Part shown: one piece after another, positions 24,310 to 32,450 of the stretch
How the letters are laid out: each line of letters begins with the position of its first letter
Position numbering within the stretch: the stretch's first letter is position 1
Assembly: GCF_001562275.1 (NCBI RefSeq)
Contig: NZ_CP014304.1
Location: 1,116,001-1,180,000 of the forward strand
Origin: Hymenobacter sp. PAMC 26628
GTDB taxonomy: Bacteria > Bacteroidota > Bacteroidia > Cytophagales > Hymenobacteraceae
Length of the DNA stretch: 64,000 nucleotides
Direction of reading: 5' to 3'
The notes under the pieces: model-generated
What the model saw: the letters and a program-made list of their open reading frames with translations, nothing else
What the model was told of the DNA's origin: nothing
The model's database searches: none
Made by a program: the position numbers and the translations under genes

Positions 24310-26379
24310 ATGTTTTCAACTGCTATTGTGCGCCGGCTGAGCCTGGCCGCGTTGGGCCTGAGCGGCGTGGCCGCGGCCGTGGCGGCCGGCCCGCCCGCCA
24401 AGTCTAAGCCCGTTCCGCCCCAGCAGGGCATCGGCATCAACCTGGCCAACATCGACAATTCGGTGCAGCCCTGCGACGATTTCTTCCACTACGCCAACGG
24501 CAATTGGTTGAAAAACAACCCGGTGCCCGCTGCGGAGTCGCGCTGGGGTTCGTTCAACGAGCTGGGCGACCGCAACCAGGCCATCGAGAAGCGCATTCTA
24601 ATGAAAGCCGCCGCCGGGGCCCGCACCGCCAAGCCGGGCTCAAACGAGCAAAAAGTGGGCGACTTCTACGCCGCCGCCATGGACTCAGCCGCTATCGAAG
24701 CTGCGGGCCTGAAGTACTTGCAGCCGCGCCTAACGCAGATTGCCGGCCTCAAAAGCCTGGCTGCCATTCAGCAGTACATGGCCAGCCCGAAGTCAATTTC
24801 GACCGGCTGGTACGGCATGGGCGTGGGGCAGGACAGCAAAAACAGCTCGGTGTACGCGGTGCAGCTGCGCCAGGGTGGCCTGGGCCTCGGCGACCGCGAC
24901 TACTATCTGAAGGACGATGCGCGCTCGAAAGCCGTGCGCGCAGGCTATAAAACGTACATGACCAGCATCTTCCAGCTGCTGGGCGATGCGCCGGCTCTGG
25001 CCGCCACCAACGCTGAGGCCGTCATCGGACTCGAAACCAAATTGGCCCAGGCCAGCCGGGGCCGCGTGGACTTGCGTGACCGCATCAAAAACTACAACAA
25101 GGTACCCGTGGCCCAGGCCGTGAAGGACTACCCGAACTTGAACCTGCCCCTGCGCCTCAAAGACGCTGGCCTGAGTGGAGCCCAGGACGTCATCATCGGC
25201 CAGCCCGAGTTTCTGGCGGCCGTGAACACACTGCTGGCCAGCACGCCGATTGCCGATCAGCAGCAGTACCTGCGCTGGAACCTGGTGTCGGACGTGACGC
25301 CGGCCCTGCCCAAGGCCTACGGTGACGCCGCCTTCCGCTTCCAGCAGGTGCTGACGGGCGCCAAGCAGCAGCAGCCCCGCTGGAAACGCTCGTTGCGCGC
25401 CACCGACGGCGCTCTGGGCGAAGCCTTTGGCCAACTCTACGTCGACGAAGCCTTCTCGCCCGCCGCCAAGGCCCGCGCCAAGCAGATGGTGGAAAACCTG
25501 CGCGTCGCCTACGCCGAGCGCATCATGGCCACCGACTGGATGAGTGCCGATACCAAGAAAGAAGCCATCCAGAAGCTGAACGGCTTCGCCGTTAAAATCG
25601 GTTACCCCGACAAGTGGAAGGACTACTCGAAGCTGAAAATTGTTCGCGAGAGCGCGCTGCAAAACCTGTTCGCCACCTCCGAGTGGCGCCGCCAGGATAA
25701 CCTGGGCAAATTTGGCAAGCCCATCGACCGCATGGAATGGGGCATGACGCCGCCCACGGTGAACGCCTACTACAACTCGAGCCTGAACGAAATCGTGTTC
25801 CCGGCCGGCATTTTGCAGCCGCCGTTCTACGACCCCAAGGCTGACGACGCCGTGAACTATGGCGGCGTAGGCGCCGTGATTGGCCACGAGATGACCCATG
25901 GCTTCGATGACCAGGGCCGCCGCTCGGACGCCAAAGGCAACCTGCGCGACTGGTGGACCAAGGAGGACAACGAGAAGTTCACGGCCAAGGCCGACATGGT
26001 GGGCAAGCAGTACGACGCCTTCATGCCGATTGACTCGGTGCACGTGAACGGCAAGCTGACCATGGGCGAGAACCTGGCCGATATTGGGGGGCTCACCATC
26101 GCCCACCAAGCCTTCCAGAAAACGCAGCAGGCCAAAGGCGGCCAGAAAATTGACGGTTTCACGCCCGAGCAGCGCTTCTTCCTAGGCTGGGCCCAGATCT
26201 GGCGCGCCAACTCGCGCCCCGAGTACGTGCGCCAGCAGGTGCAAACCGACCCGCACTCGCCCGAGCAGTTCCGCACCAACGGTCCGCTCTCCAATATGCC
26301 CGAGTTTTACGAAGCCTTCGGCTGCAAAGACGGCACCAAAATGGTGCGCGCCACCGCCGACCGCTCCAGAATCTGGTAA
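24310..26379 (+). CDS. M13-family (neprilysin-like) zinc metallopeptidase, second copy
   Basis: 689 residues from ATG 24310, with a signal peptide ending VAAG. An upstream GTG in frame would add 11 residues and spoil the signal. It has the same domain order as its paralog at 20.8 kb: QPCDDFFHYANGNWLKN, zinc site HEMTH (His526, Glu527, His530), then ENLADIGG with the third ligand. The two proteins align end to end with long identical runs. This copy lacks the lipobox Cys, so it is probably soluble in the periplasm or secreted, while the first is membrane-anchored. Confidence 0.94.
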   Translation: MFSTAIVRRLSLAALGLSGVAAAVAAGPPAKSKPVPPQQGIGINLANIDNSVQPCDDFFHYANGNWLKNNPVPAAESRWGSFNELGDRNQAIEKRILMKAAAGARTAKPGSNEQKVGDFYAAAMDSAAIEAAGLKYLQPRLTQIAGLKSLAAIQQYMASPKSISTGWYGMGVGQDSKNSSVYAVQLRQGGLGLGDRDYYLKDDARSKAVRAGYKTYMTSIFQLLGDAPALAATNAEAVIGLETKLAQASRGRVDLRDRIKNYNKVPVAQAVKDYPNLNLPLRLKDAGLSGAQDVIIGQPEFLAAVNTLLASTPIADQQQYLRWNLVSDVTPALPKAYGDAAFRFQQVLTGAKQQQPRWKRSLRATDGALGEAFGQLYVDEAFSPAAKARAKQMVENLRVAYAERIMATDWMSADTKKEAIQKLNGFAVKIGYPDKWKDYSKLKIVRESALQNLFATSEWRRQDNLGKFGKPIDRMEWGMTPPTVNAYYNSSLNEIVFPAGILQPPFYDPKADDAVNYGGVGAVIGHEMTHGFDDQGRRSDAKGNLRDWWTKEDNEKFTAKADMVGKQYDAFMPIDSVHVNGKLTMGENLADIGGLTIAHQAFQKTQQAKGGQKIDGFTPEQRFFLGWAQIWRANSRPEYVRQQVQTDPHSPEQFRTNGPLSNMPEFYEAFGCKDGTKMVRATADRSRIW

Positions 26380-26453
26380 TTTTCTAGCACCCTGTTCAGA
26401 TAAAGCATGAATATGCTTGTATTGTGCGCAGGGCACTAGTGCCATTACCGCTT

Positions 26454-26488
26454 AAAAAGGCCCGTTGCGTAAGCGACGGGCCTTTTTT
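26454..26488 (+). terminator. Terminator of the second M13 gene
   Basis: AAAAAGGCCCGT pairs with ACGGGCCTTTTT around a 10-base loop and continues in a T run. Confidence 0.88.
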
Positions 26489-26514
26489 GGTTTTATTGAC
26501 CCTTATGGTTGAGG

Positions 26515-26545
26515 TTGCAAGCATCAGGGACAACCAATAAATTTG
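26515..26545 (+). promoter_or_regulatory. Promoter of the BLUF gene
   Basis: TTG (26515-26517), a 20-base spacer, then TAAATTTG (26538-26545), matching the Bacteroidota consensus exactly. The preceding gene is closed by a terminator, so the BLUF gene is an independent unit with a ~25-base leader. Confidence 0.72.
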
Positions 26546-26574
26546 GTCGTTTCCTTTATCCGTTATTCCCCGTT

Positions 26575-26970
26575 ATGTACCATTTGGTTTACACAAGCAC
26601 CGCTAGTTCTCTATTTATTGAAACCGATTTGCAGCGCTTATTGGCACCCTGGCGCGCGAAAAACGCCCGCCTGAATGTCACGGGGGTGTTGCTCTACAGC
26701 GAAGGAAACATCCTGCAAGTACTGGAAGGCGACGCCAACGCGCTGCACAACCTCTTTGCCACAATCAGCGTCGATCCACGGCACCACAACGTGGTCAAGC
26801 TGGCCGACGGCCCCGTCTCCGGCCGCACTTTCACCGAATGGTCGATGCAGCTCCGTACCGTAGATCTCAGCGATTTCGCGCGCTTCGTGCAGGAAATGAA
26901 CCTAGCCTCTGACCCCGCTCGTCGGCTAGCCCCCCTGCTGGAAAGCTTTATGTCCTCGGAGCAGCTCTAA
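26575..26970 (+). CDS. BLUF-domain blue-light photoreceptor, stand-alone
   Basis: 131 residues from ATG 26575, a single BLUF domain plus a short helical tail. Flavin-photocycle residues are all present at the spacing of AppA: Tyr6, Asn30, Gln48, Trp89 and Met91. BLUF proteins bind FAD and change conformation in blue light. Stand-alone forms act by binding a partner (as PixD does), but no partner gene adjoins it. It has its own consensus promoter. The neighbours (M13 peptidase, peptidyl-prolyl isomerase) give no hint of output. Confidence 0.93.
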   Translation: MYHLVYTSTASSLFIETDLQRLLAPWRAKNARLNVTGVLLYSEGNILQVLEGDANALHNLFATISVDPRHHNVVKLADGPVSGRTFTEWSMQLRTVDLSDFARFVQEMNLASDPARRLAPLLESFMSSEQL

Positions 26971-27026
26971 AAAAGCTCCGGCGCTTGGGGCTGGCCGAGG
27001 AGTTGTAGGGCCCCGGCGTCGGGCGC

Positions 27027-27770
27027 TTACTTCACGACTTCCACCCGCATGGTGATGTCCTGCACGGGCCACTTGTCGGGCTCCACGGGCACTTGGGAAA
27101 TCTTGTTCACCACGTCCTGGCCCTCGGTTATTTCGCCGAACACCGTATACTGGCCGTCGAGCGAGGGCGTGCCGCCCACCGTGGCGTAGGCGCGCAGCTG
27201 CGCGGGCGTCAGGCGGCGGGGCGTCATGGCCTGGGCTTGACGGGCGTCGAGCTTTTCGCCCACCACAAAGAAGAAATCGGTGTTCGACGAAAGGCGGCCG
27301 GGGTTCTCGTCGTCGTCGTAGCGGGCCATGCCCAGGGCCCCCTGGTGGTGGAAGTGGCCGGGCCGAAACTCGGGCGGCAGGCGGTAGCGGTGCAACCGGA
27401 TGGTGCGGGGCCCCGCCGTTTGGCCGCCCTGCACGGCAAAACCCTTCACCACGCGGTTGAACATGGTTTCGCTGAACACACCCTTGCGCGTGAGCAGCAG
27501 GAAGTTTGCCTTGTGGAGGGGAGTGTCGTCGTACAAATGCACCCGGATTTTACCGAAGCGCGTGGTGAACAGCACCTCCGAGCCGGGGTACTGCTGGCCG
27601 TAGGCGAGCAGGGCGGCCGGCGCCGTTTCGTCGGTGAGGGTGGCGATGTCGGGGCCCGGCACCGCGGGCCGGGCGGCGGGTACAGCAGCAGGTGGCGGGG
27701 CCTGGTTACAAGCAGCGGCCAGCAGCGCCACGGCCAGCGCCGTGGGCGCGAAACGGAGGGAAGGAAGCAT
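27027..27770 (-). CDS. Cyclophilin-type peptidyl-prolyl isomerase lipoprotein
   Basis: 247 residues from ATG 27770, with lipobox LAAAC (Cys near 20) and a Pro/Ala linker. The cyclophilin domain begins at VLFTTRFGKIRVHLYDDTPLHK and contains MFNRVVKGFAVQGG (active-site Arg region), GALGMAR and NTDFFFVV. Compared with short cyclophilins it has inserts between the strands, as in other Bacteroidota envelope forms. It assists folding in the periplasm. Confidence 0.93.
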   Translation of the reverse strand: MLPSLRFAPTALAVALLAAACNQAPPPAAVPAARPAVPGPDIATLTDETAPAALLAYGQQYPGSEVLFTTRFGKIRVHLYDDTPLHKANFLLLTRKGVFSETMFNRVVKGFAVQGGQTAGPRTIRLHRYRLPPEFRPGHFHHQGALGMARYDDDENPGRLSSNTDFFFVVGEKLDARQAQAMTPRRLTPAQLRAYATVGGTPSLDGQYTVFGEITEGQDVVNKISQVPVEPDKWPVQDITMRVEVVK

Positions 27771-27847
27771 ACGGGAAGGGAAACGGGGCGGCAACGGCGG
27801 GCAAGATACTACGGCCGGGCGGGGCCCCGGGGCTCCCGTCCGGCCAC

Positions 27848-27877
27848 AAAAAAAGCCCGCGCCAAAGGGCACGGGCT
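27848..27877 (-). terminator. Terminator of the Mn-catalase gene
   Basis: On the minus strand AGCCCGTGCC pairs with GGCGCGGGCT (one mismatch) around CTTT, followed by seven T. Confidence 0.82.
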
Positions 27878-27901
27878 CTTCCGCTGGGCAAGGCGCTGGG
27901 C

Positions 27902-28825
27902 TTAGCCCTGGTACATTTTCAGGTCTTTGTCCAGGCCCAGTTTCTTGGCAATGTCGGCAAACATGGTGGGGTCGAAGTTGTCCTCGCCGGGTGAGTTGAG
28001 CTGGGGTTCTTCTTCCAACACGGGGTACGGTACGCCTTTTTTGGCGCCCTGGATAACCTCCAGCTCCGAGCCGTCCTCCGGGTGCTTGCCGTTCCAAATC
28101 ACGCCGGCCTCCATATAGGCGTTGGGCGAGAAGGTGTACAGCTCGCGGTGCAGGCCGTGCTTCATGAACTCGCGCGCCTCGGGGAAGGCCGCGTTGCTCA
28201 GGTTCGGCACGGGCATGAGCTTCTTCACGTCCACGCCGGTCAGTTTTTCCAGGGCCAGGGCGTAGGCGTACACGTGCAGGCCGCCGCGCACCAGCAGGTA
28301 GCCCACCATGGTGCGGGCGCAGGGGTCGGTTACCATTTCGTACACCCGCATCTTATTGGCCCGGGCCCCGCACTCCAAAAAGAAGTTGTGCAGCAAATCG
28401 AGGCGCAAGTTGCCCGAGCTAAACACGTTGTCGCCGGTCCAGGGGCGGCCCATCGAATCCATGGGCAAGGACGCTTGGCCGCTGGCGATGAAGTGGTGCG
28501 TGTTGCGCGCATCGGCGGCGCCCGCCAGGGGACCCGGCACGGGGTCGGTGCCGCGCTTGGTGGTGCCGGTCAGCAGCAGGTTGATGGCGTAGCTCACGGC
28601 CTCGATGTGCGAGTACTCTTCGGCCGCAATGGCCGAGGTGAGGGCGTAGAAGGGGCGGAGCCGGTCGCGGCCCCGGAAGTTGAACGACTGGAACGTGTAG
28701 TTCATTAGCGTGCTCATCTCCCCAAACTTGCCGCCCAGCAGCTCTTGCACGGCGGCCGCGTCGTTGGCCGACGGGTTTTTGGGCTTAGGAAGTTCGAGCG
28801 ATAGTTCGTCGAGGCGCAGGATCAT
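27902..28825 (-). CDS. Manganese (non-haem) catalase
   Basis: 307 residues from ATG 28825. The frame runs further upstream, but the family starts at MILRLDELSLELP. The four-helix di-manganese core contains FGEMSTLMNYTFQSFNFRG, the metal-ligand helices AAEEYSHIEAV and, later, FFLECGARANKMRVYEMV and LLVRGGLHVYAYA. It destroys hydrogen peroxide in the cytoplasm. The C-terminal ~30 residues (DNFDPTMFADIAKKLGLDKD) are an extension with no motif. It is a single gene with its own terminator. Confidence 0.92.
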   Translation of the reverse strand: MILRLDELSLELPKPKNPSANDAAAVQELLGGKFGEMSTLMNYTFQSFNFRGRDRLRPFYALTSAIAAEEYSHIEAVSYAINLLLTGTTKRGTDPVPGPLAGAADARNTHHFIASGQASLPMDSMGRPWTGDNVFSSGNLRLDLLHNFFLECGARANKMRVYEMVTDPCARTMVGYLLVRGGLHVYAYALALEKLTGVDVKKLMPVPNLSNAAFPEAREFMKHGLHRELYTFSPNAYMEAGVIWNGKHPEDGSELEVIQGAKKGVPYPVLEEEPQLNSPGEDNFDPTMFADIAKKLGLDKDLKMYQG

Positions 28826-29049
28826 ACGGTAGGGGTAGAGGGGTGGAAAAAAGGCAAACCGGCCCCGCCCCAAGGCAGAACCGGTTTTTCCTACGCAGCC
28901 GTTGCTGCTACTGCCACAACATAATTTGGTTGCTCAACCGTAGTAAGTCCCTGTTTAGCAGCTAATATCCAAGCTACTTGTGCTGTGAGCCGCGGCGTGC
29001 TTCTGCTTACTTTTTTTTAGTGCCGCCAGCCTCAGGGCCCCTGCCCGCG

Positions 29050-30264
29050 CTACCAAGGAATAGAAGTGCTGGTGGTTTTGCTTTTGGTGCTGCCGCTGGG
29101 GCCCTTGCTCTTGGTTTTGACCTTGACCGAGGCGGCAGTTTTGGCCGCGGCTTTGGCGGGGGCCCCGGCCGGGGTGGCGCCGGGGTCGGGAGCAGCCGGG
29201 GTTTCGGGCACTTCCTCGGCCTGCACGGCGGGGGCCTCCTGGGCGGCCTTTATCTCGTCGGGGTTTTCCACGCGCTTTTCGGTGCGCTGGGCCAGCAGCA
29301 GGTGGTCTTGCGCGAGGGTGTTTTTCTTGGCGGCGGCCAGCTCGGTTTCCAGGCGCGCTTTTTCGTCCTTGCTGAAGCGGTTGGGCGTCATGAGCTGGTT
29401 GAGGTCGGGCTTGCCGCCGTTTTGCCAAGCCGTGAGCCAGAGCGAGGCCACCGCCGTGGGGGCCAGCTTGAGGCGGTTGGCCACCATGCCGCCCACCAGC
29501 TTCTCGTACTCGGCCGCGAAGGCGTCGGAGTAGCGGCGCTGGGTTTTGCCGTAGCGGTGCGAAAACGTGTAGCGCTCGGGCCCCGGCATGGCTTTTTCCA
29601 CCTTGCCGGCCCGGTCAAACGTCTCGGTCAGGAAGCCGTAGCTGCGCTGAATTGTGCCCCAGGCCTCGGCCAGCGGGTCCTTTACGTAAGAAGCCGGCTC
29701 GTACGTGATGTTGTACTCGCCGATATACTTCTCGGGCAGGGCGCTTTCCCAAAGGCTGTGCAGGCCGGCTTGGTTGGTCAGCTGCCCGTCGTAGTTGATG
29801 GTGGTGTGCAACGGCACAAAGGCATCGCTCACGTAGTGCCCCAGCTCGGCCGAGTACTTAATGATGGCCACCGTGTCGCGCTCCCGAAAGGCGTTGGTGA
29901 GCTTCTCGGTATTTTCAGCAATGACCCACGGCACGGTGCCGTACTTTTTCAGCGTGTCGGCCGAGAATTTTTCCACCGCCGCCGCGTAGTCCTGCGGCAC
30001 TTTGCCGAAGGGGTTGTCCTCCGAGTAGTGGTCCATGTCGATGAAGTGGCGGCTGGCTTCGTCGGGGTCGGTGGCGCGGCGCTCATCGGGGACCGTGCTC
30101 TGGCGCACCAGCTCGGCCATGTGGCGGAAATAAAACGCCTGGAGGTTGCCGGGTAGCCGGTACACGGCCACCTGCGTGATAAGGCGGTGGCCAAAAAAGC
30201 CCCAGGCTCCGGCCGAACCCACCGCCAGCAGCGCCAGTACAACCGGTAAAAATAATTTTTTCAT
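29050..30264 (-). CDS. Exported S1/P1 nuclease-like phosphodiesterase with long C-terminal tail
   Basis: 404 residues from ATG 30264, with a signal peptide ending GSAGA. The mature protein would begin WGFFGHRL, giving the N-terminal Trp and His that bind zinc in S1/P1 enzymes. Further ligands are in HFIDMDHY and in HYVSDAFVPLHTTINYDG. The core ends near residue 300. The remaining ~100 residues are Ala/Pro/Lys/Thr-rich and low-complexity, ending in KTTSTSIPW. It probably cleaves nucleic acid or nucleotides outside the inner membrane. Confidence 0.85.
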   Translation of the reverse strand: MKKLFLPVVLALLAVGSAGAWGFFGHRLITQVAVYRLPGNLQAFYFRHMAELVRQSTVPDERRATDPDEASRHFIDMDHYSEDNPFGKVPQDYAAAVEKFSADTLKKYGTVPWVIAENTEKLTNAFRERDTVAIIKYSAELGHYVSDAFVPLHTTINYDGQLTNQAGLHSLWESALPEKYIGEYNITYEPASYVKDPLAEAWGTIQRSYGFLTETFDRAGKVEKAMPGPERYTFSHRYGKTQRRYSDAFAAEYEKLVGGMVANRLKLAPTAVASLWLTAWQNGGKPDLNQLMTPNRFSKDEKARLETELAAAKKNTLAQDHLLLAQRTEKRVENPDEIKAAQEAPAVQAEEVPETPAAPDPGATPAGAPAKAAAKTAASVKVKTKSKGPSGSTKSKTTSTSIPW

Positions 30265-30291
30265 AAAGAAGCGAAATAGGATAAATGCCAC

Positions 30292-30299
30292 CAAAGGTA
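30292..30299 (-). promoter_or_regulatory. -7 element upstream of the S1/P1-type gene
   Basis: The minus strand reads TACCTTTG, an exact TAnnTTTG, 27 bases before the ATG. No clear TTG lies 19-22 bases further upstream. Confidence 0.5.
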
Positions 30300-30505
30300 G
30301 TTTGCTGGCGAAGGTCGGCAGAAGCCGGCATTTGTAGGGTACTGGGGCCCAAAAAGTAGTAAACAATGGCTAGGCTACGCAAATACCATTCGCCCGCTGG
30401 CCGCTGCGCGCCTCCGCACGGGGGCCCCAGCCCGGTAATATTCCGCGATTACGAGCTTATTCGAAGAAAACATTTTTATCAATCGATTGAAAATAATTTT
30501 GTCGC

Positions 30506-30526
30506 TTGCGCAATGGATTGCGCAAT
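30506..30526. promoter_or_regulatory. Twin TTGCGCAA palindromes, candidate operator
   Basis: TTGCGCAA at 30506-30513 and again at 30518-30525 (the second extends to ATTGCGCAAT). Their starts are 12 bases apart and they lie just before a consensus -7 element. A dimeric repressor or activator binding both is plausible but unproven. Confidence 0.4.
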
Positions 30527-30531
30527 TGTAC

Positions 30532-30626
30532 TACATTTGTCTATCGAATCCTCTTTCCCACCCAGCATTTGCTGCGCAAGCGGCTACCAAAATACCCGGC
30601 TTCCTACCAAGGAAGCCGGGCATTTT
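30532..30626 (+). ncRNA. Candidate small RNA transcript unit
   Basis: TACATTTG (30532-30539) is an exact -7 box. A strong terminator ends at 30626, so a transcript starting near 30546 would be about 80 bases. No start codon with a sensible reading frame lies inside. The surrounding ~400 bases hold no gene. The -33 box is unclear (TTG 23 bases upstream, inside the first TTGCGCAA). The same hairpin can end the amidohydrolase gene on the other strand. Confidence 0.35.
30589..30626. terminator. Strong bidirectional terminator
   Basis: The stem AAAATACCCGGCTTCCT pairs with AGGAAGCCGGGCATTTT (one mismatch) around ACCA. It serves the candidate small RNA and probably the minus-strand amidohydrolase gene. 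Confidence 0.85.
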
Positions 30627-30671
30627 AGTTTTCAGCCGGTGTGGTATGTGTCATTAAAAATTGATTACCAA

Positions 30672-31970
30672 TTATTTACCTACATACACTACGCCGGCTT
30701 TCATTACGAAGCTGGGGCGGAGGAGGGTGGTAATGTCTTGAAGCGGATTGCCATCCAGGGCTACCATGTCGGCAAGCTTGCCGGCCTCCAAAGTCCCCAG
30801 GTTGTCCGACTCGTCGAGCAGTTCAGCGGCATTGAGCGTGGCGCTGCGAATGGCTTCGATGGGTGCCATCCCGGCCTCGGTCATGTACCCAAATTCGAGC
30901 GCGTTTTTGCCGTGCTGGTACACGCCTGCGTCCGTGCCAAAGGCCACCCGTAAGCCCTGCTTGATGGCCCGCCCGAAGGTGGCTTGCAGTTGCGAGCCGA
31001 TGCTGAGCGCCTTGGCGGCGATGACGGGCGGAAAATAATCGGGGTGCTTGCGTGCGGTGTCGGCCACTGACTTGCCGGCGATGATGGTGGGCACGTACCA
31101 GGTGCGGCTTTTGGCCATCAGCTTCATGGTTTCGGCGTCCATCAACGAGCCGTGTTCGATGCTGGTGACGCCGGCCCGCACCGCCCGCTTGATGCCCTCG
31201 GGGCCGTGGGCGTGGCAGGCCACGCGCATCCCCAAATCGCGGGCTGTTTCCACCACGGCCCGGATTTCTTCTTCGCTGTACTGGGCGCCGCTGCCGTCTT
31301 TGCTGAGGTCGAGCACCCCGCCGGTGCTGGCAATTTTAATGAGGTCGGCGCCGCGCCGGAACTGCTCGCGCACGGCTTGCCGGCACTGGTCGGGGCCGTT
31401 GGCAACGCCTTCGGCCGTGCCCACGTGCAGCTTCTCGATCATGAAATCGCTGAGGCCGTCGGTTTCATCCATGTGCCCGCCCGTACTCGAAATGGCCGAG
31501 CCCGCCGTGTAGATGCGGGGCCCCGGTACCAGCCCACGCGCCACGGCCTTGCGCAAGGCAATGTTCACGCCCGAGCCGCCGCAGTCGCGCACCGTGGTGA
31601 AGCCGGCCCGCAGCGTGGTCAGCGCGTTGCCCTGGGCCCGGTAGGCCACATCGGCCGGGTTTAGGGTGAAGCGCTCGGCGAAGGAGTTGCGGCTGGGCAC
31701 CGTTTCCAGGTGCACGTGGCAGTCGATGAGGCCAGGCAGCACGGTACGGCTCTCAAGGTCGATGACCTTGTCCTGGGGCCCCCCGGCGGCGTAGCCGGCT
31801 TGCACGGCCACGATGCGGTCCTTCTCGACCACCACCGTTTGCTGGGCCAGGAGCCGGCCGCTGCGCACGTCGAGCAGGTGGCCGCAGTGCAGGTAGGTTT
31901 TTTGGGCGAACGCCGCCGGGGCCCCCAGCAGGAGGGCAGCGACCAAACAAGGAATAAAATTGCGCGTCAT
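30672..31970 (-). CDS. Exported metal-dependent amidohydrolase (imidazolonepropionase/prolidase-like)
   Basis: 432 residues with a signal peptide ending AAFA. The amidohydrolase metal motif LPGLIDCHVHLE is near residue 75. The next ligands are in VACHAHGPEG and SIEHGSLMD, and the last is the Asp in AFGTDAGVY. The composite C-terminal sheet ends in DMVALDGNPLQD. Relatives hydrolyse cyclic amides or Xaa-Pro dipeptides; the substrate here is unknown. It is a single gene divergent from the acyl-CoA-binding protein gene. Confidence 0.9.
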   Translation of the reverse strand: MTRNFIPCLVAALLLGAPAAFAQKTYLHCGHLLDVRSGRLLAQQTVVVEKDRIVAVQAGYAAGGPQDKVIDLESRTVLPGLIDCHVHLETVPSRNSFAERFTLNPADVAYRAQGNALTTLRAGFTTVRDCGGSGVNIALRKAVARGLVPGPRIYTAGSAISSTGGHMDETDGLSDFMIEKLHVGTAEGVANGPDQCRQAVREQFRRGADLIKIASTGGVLDLSKDGSGAQYSEEEIRAVVETARDLGMRVACHAHGPEGIKRAVRAGVTSIEHGSLMDAETMKLMAKSRTWYVPTIIAGKSVADTARKHPDYFPPVIAAKALSIGSQLQATFGRAIKQGLRVAFGTDAGVYQHGKNALEFGYMTEAGMAPIEAIRSATLNAAELLDESDNLGTLEAGKLADMVALDGNPLQDITTLLRPSFVMKAGVVYVGK

Positions 31971-32076
31971 AGGTTTACTGAAAGTGGGGCCGGAAGGTAC
32001 AAGAATTGCCGGGTTGCTGCCCCGCGTTTTCGGGGTTCCCTACCACTTTTTCTTACTTAACTTTTATTCTTGCTCC

Positions 32077-32331
32077 ATGACGACCCAGGAAGAATTTGAA
32101 ACCGCTGCCCAGCGCGCCCAGCAACTGCCCAGCAAGCCGTCCAATACGGTGCTACTGCAGCTCTACGCCCTCTTCAAGCAAGCCAGCGAGGGCGATGCCA
32201 CCGGTCCGCAACCCGGCGGCTTTGATTTCAAAGCCATTGCCAAGTACAACGCCTGGCACGGCCTGAATGGCCTCAGCAAAGACGCTGCTCGCCAGCAGTA
32301 CGTGGAGCTGGTGAGCGAACTGGTAGGGTAG
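32077..32331 (+). CDS. Acyl-CoA-binding protein
   Basis: 84 residues from ATG 32077, the whole ACBP fold of four helices. EEFETAAQRAQQL and LLQLYALFKQASEGD form the first half, then FDFKAIAKYNAWHGLNGLSK carries the Lys/Tyr ligand-binding motif. It binds long-chain acyl-CoA in the cytoplasm. ACBP is frequent in Bacteroidota though rarer in other bacteria. The following gene begins 119 bases later. Confidence 0.93.
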   Translation: MTTQEEFETAAQRAQQLPSKPSNTVLLQLYALFKQASEGDATGPQPGGFDFKAIAKYNAWHGLNGLSKDAARQQYVELVSELVG

Positions 32332-32450
32332 CGTTTAAATGTGAAAATGTGGCGGATGAGAAAATGTGAAAATGGGCTTTAATGAATAAAGCAATATAGT
32401 CGATTCATCTCCGCATCTTCCACGTCTCCAGATATTTCACTTTAAAATCC

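Noticed and set aside
32337..32443. Imperfect inverted repeat with GTGAAAATGTGGCGGATGAG and CTCCGCATCTTCCACG
   Set aside because: Pairing is patchy and the boundaries cannot be set; it may be a degenerate repeat but was not firm enough to list.
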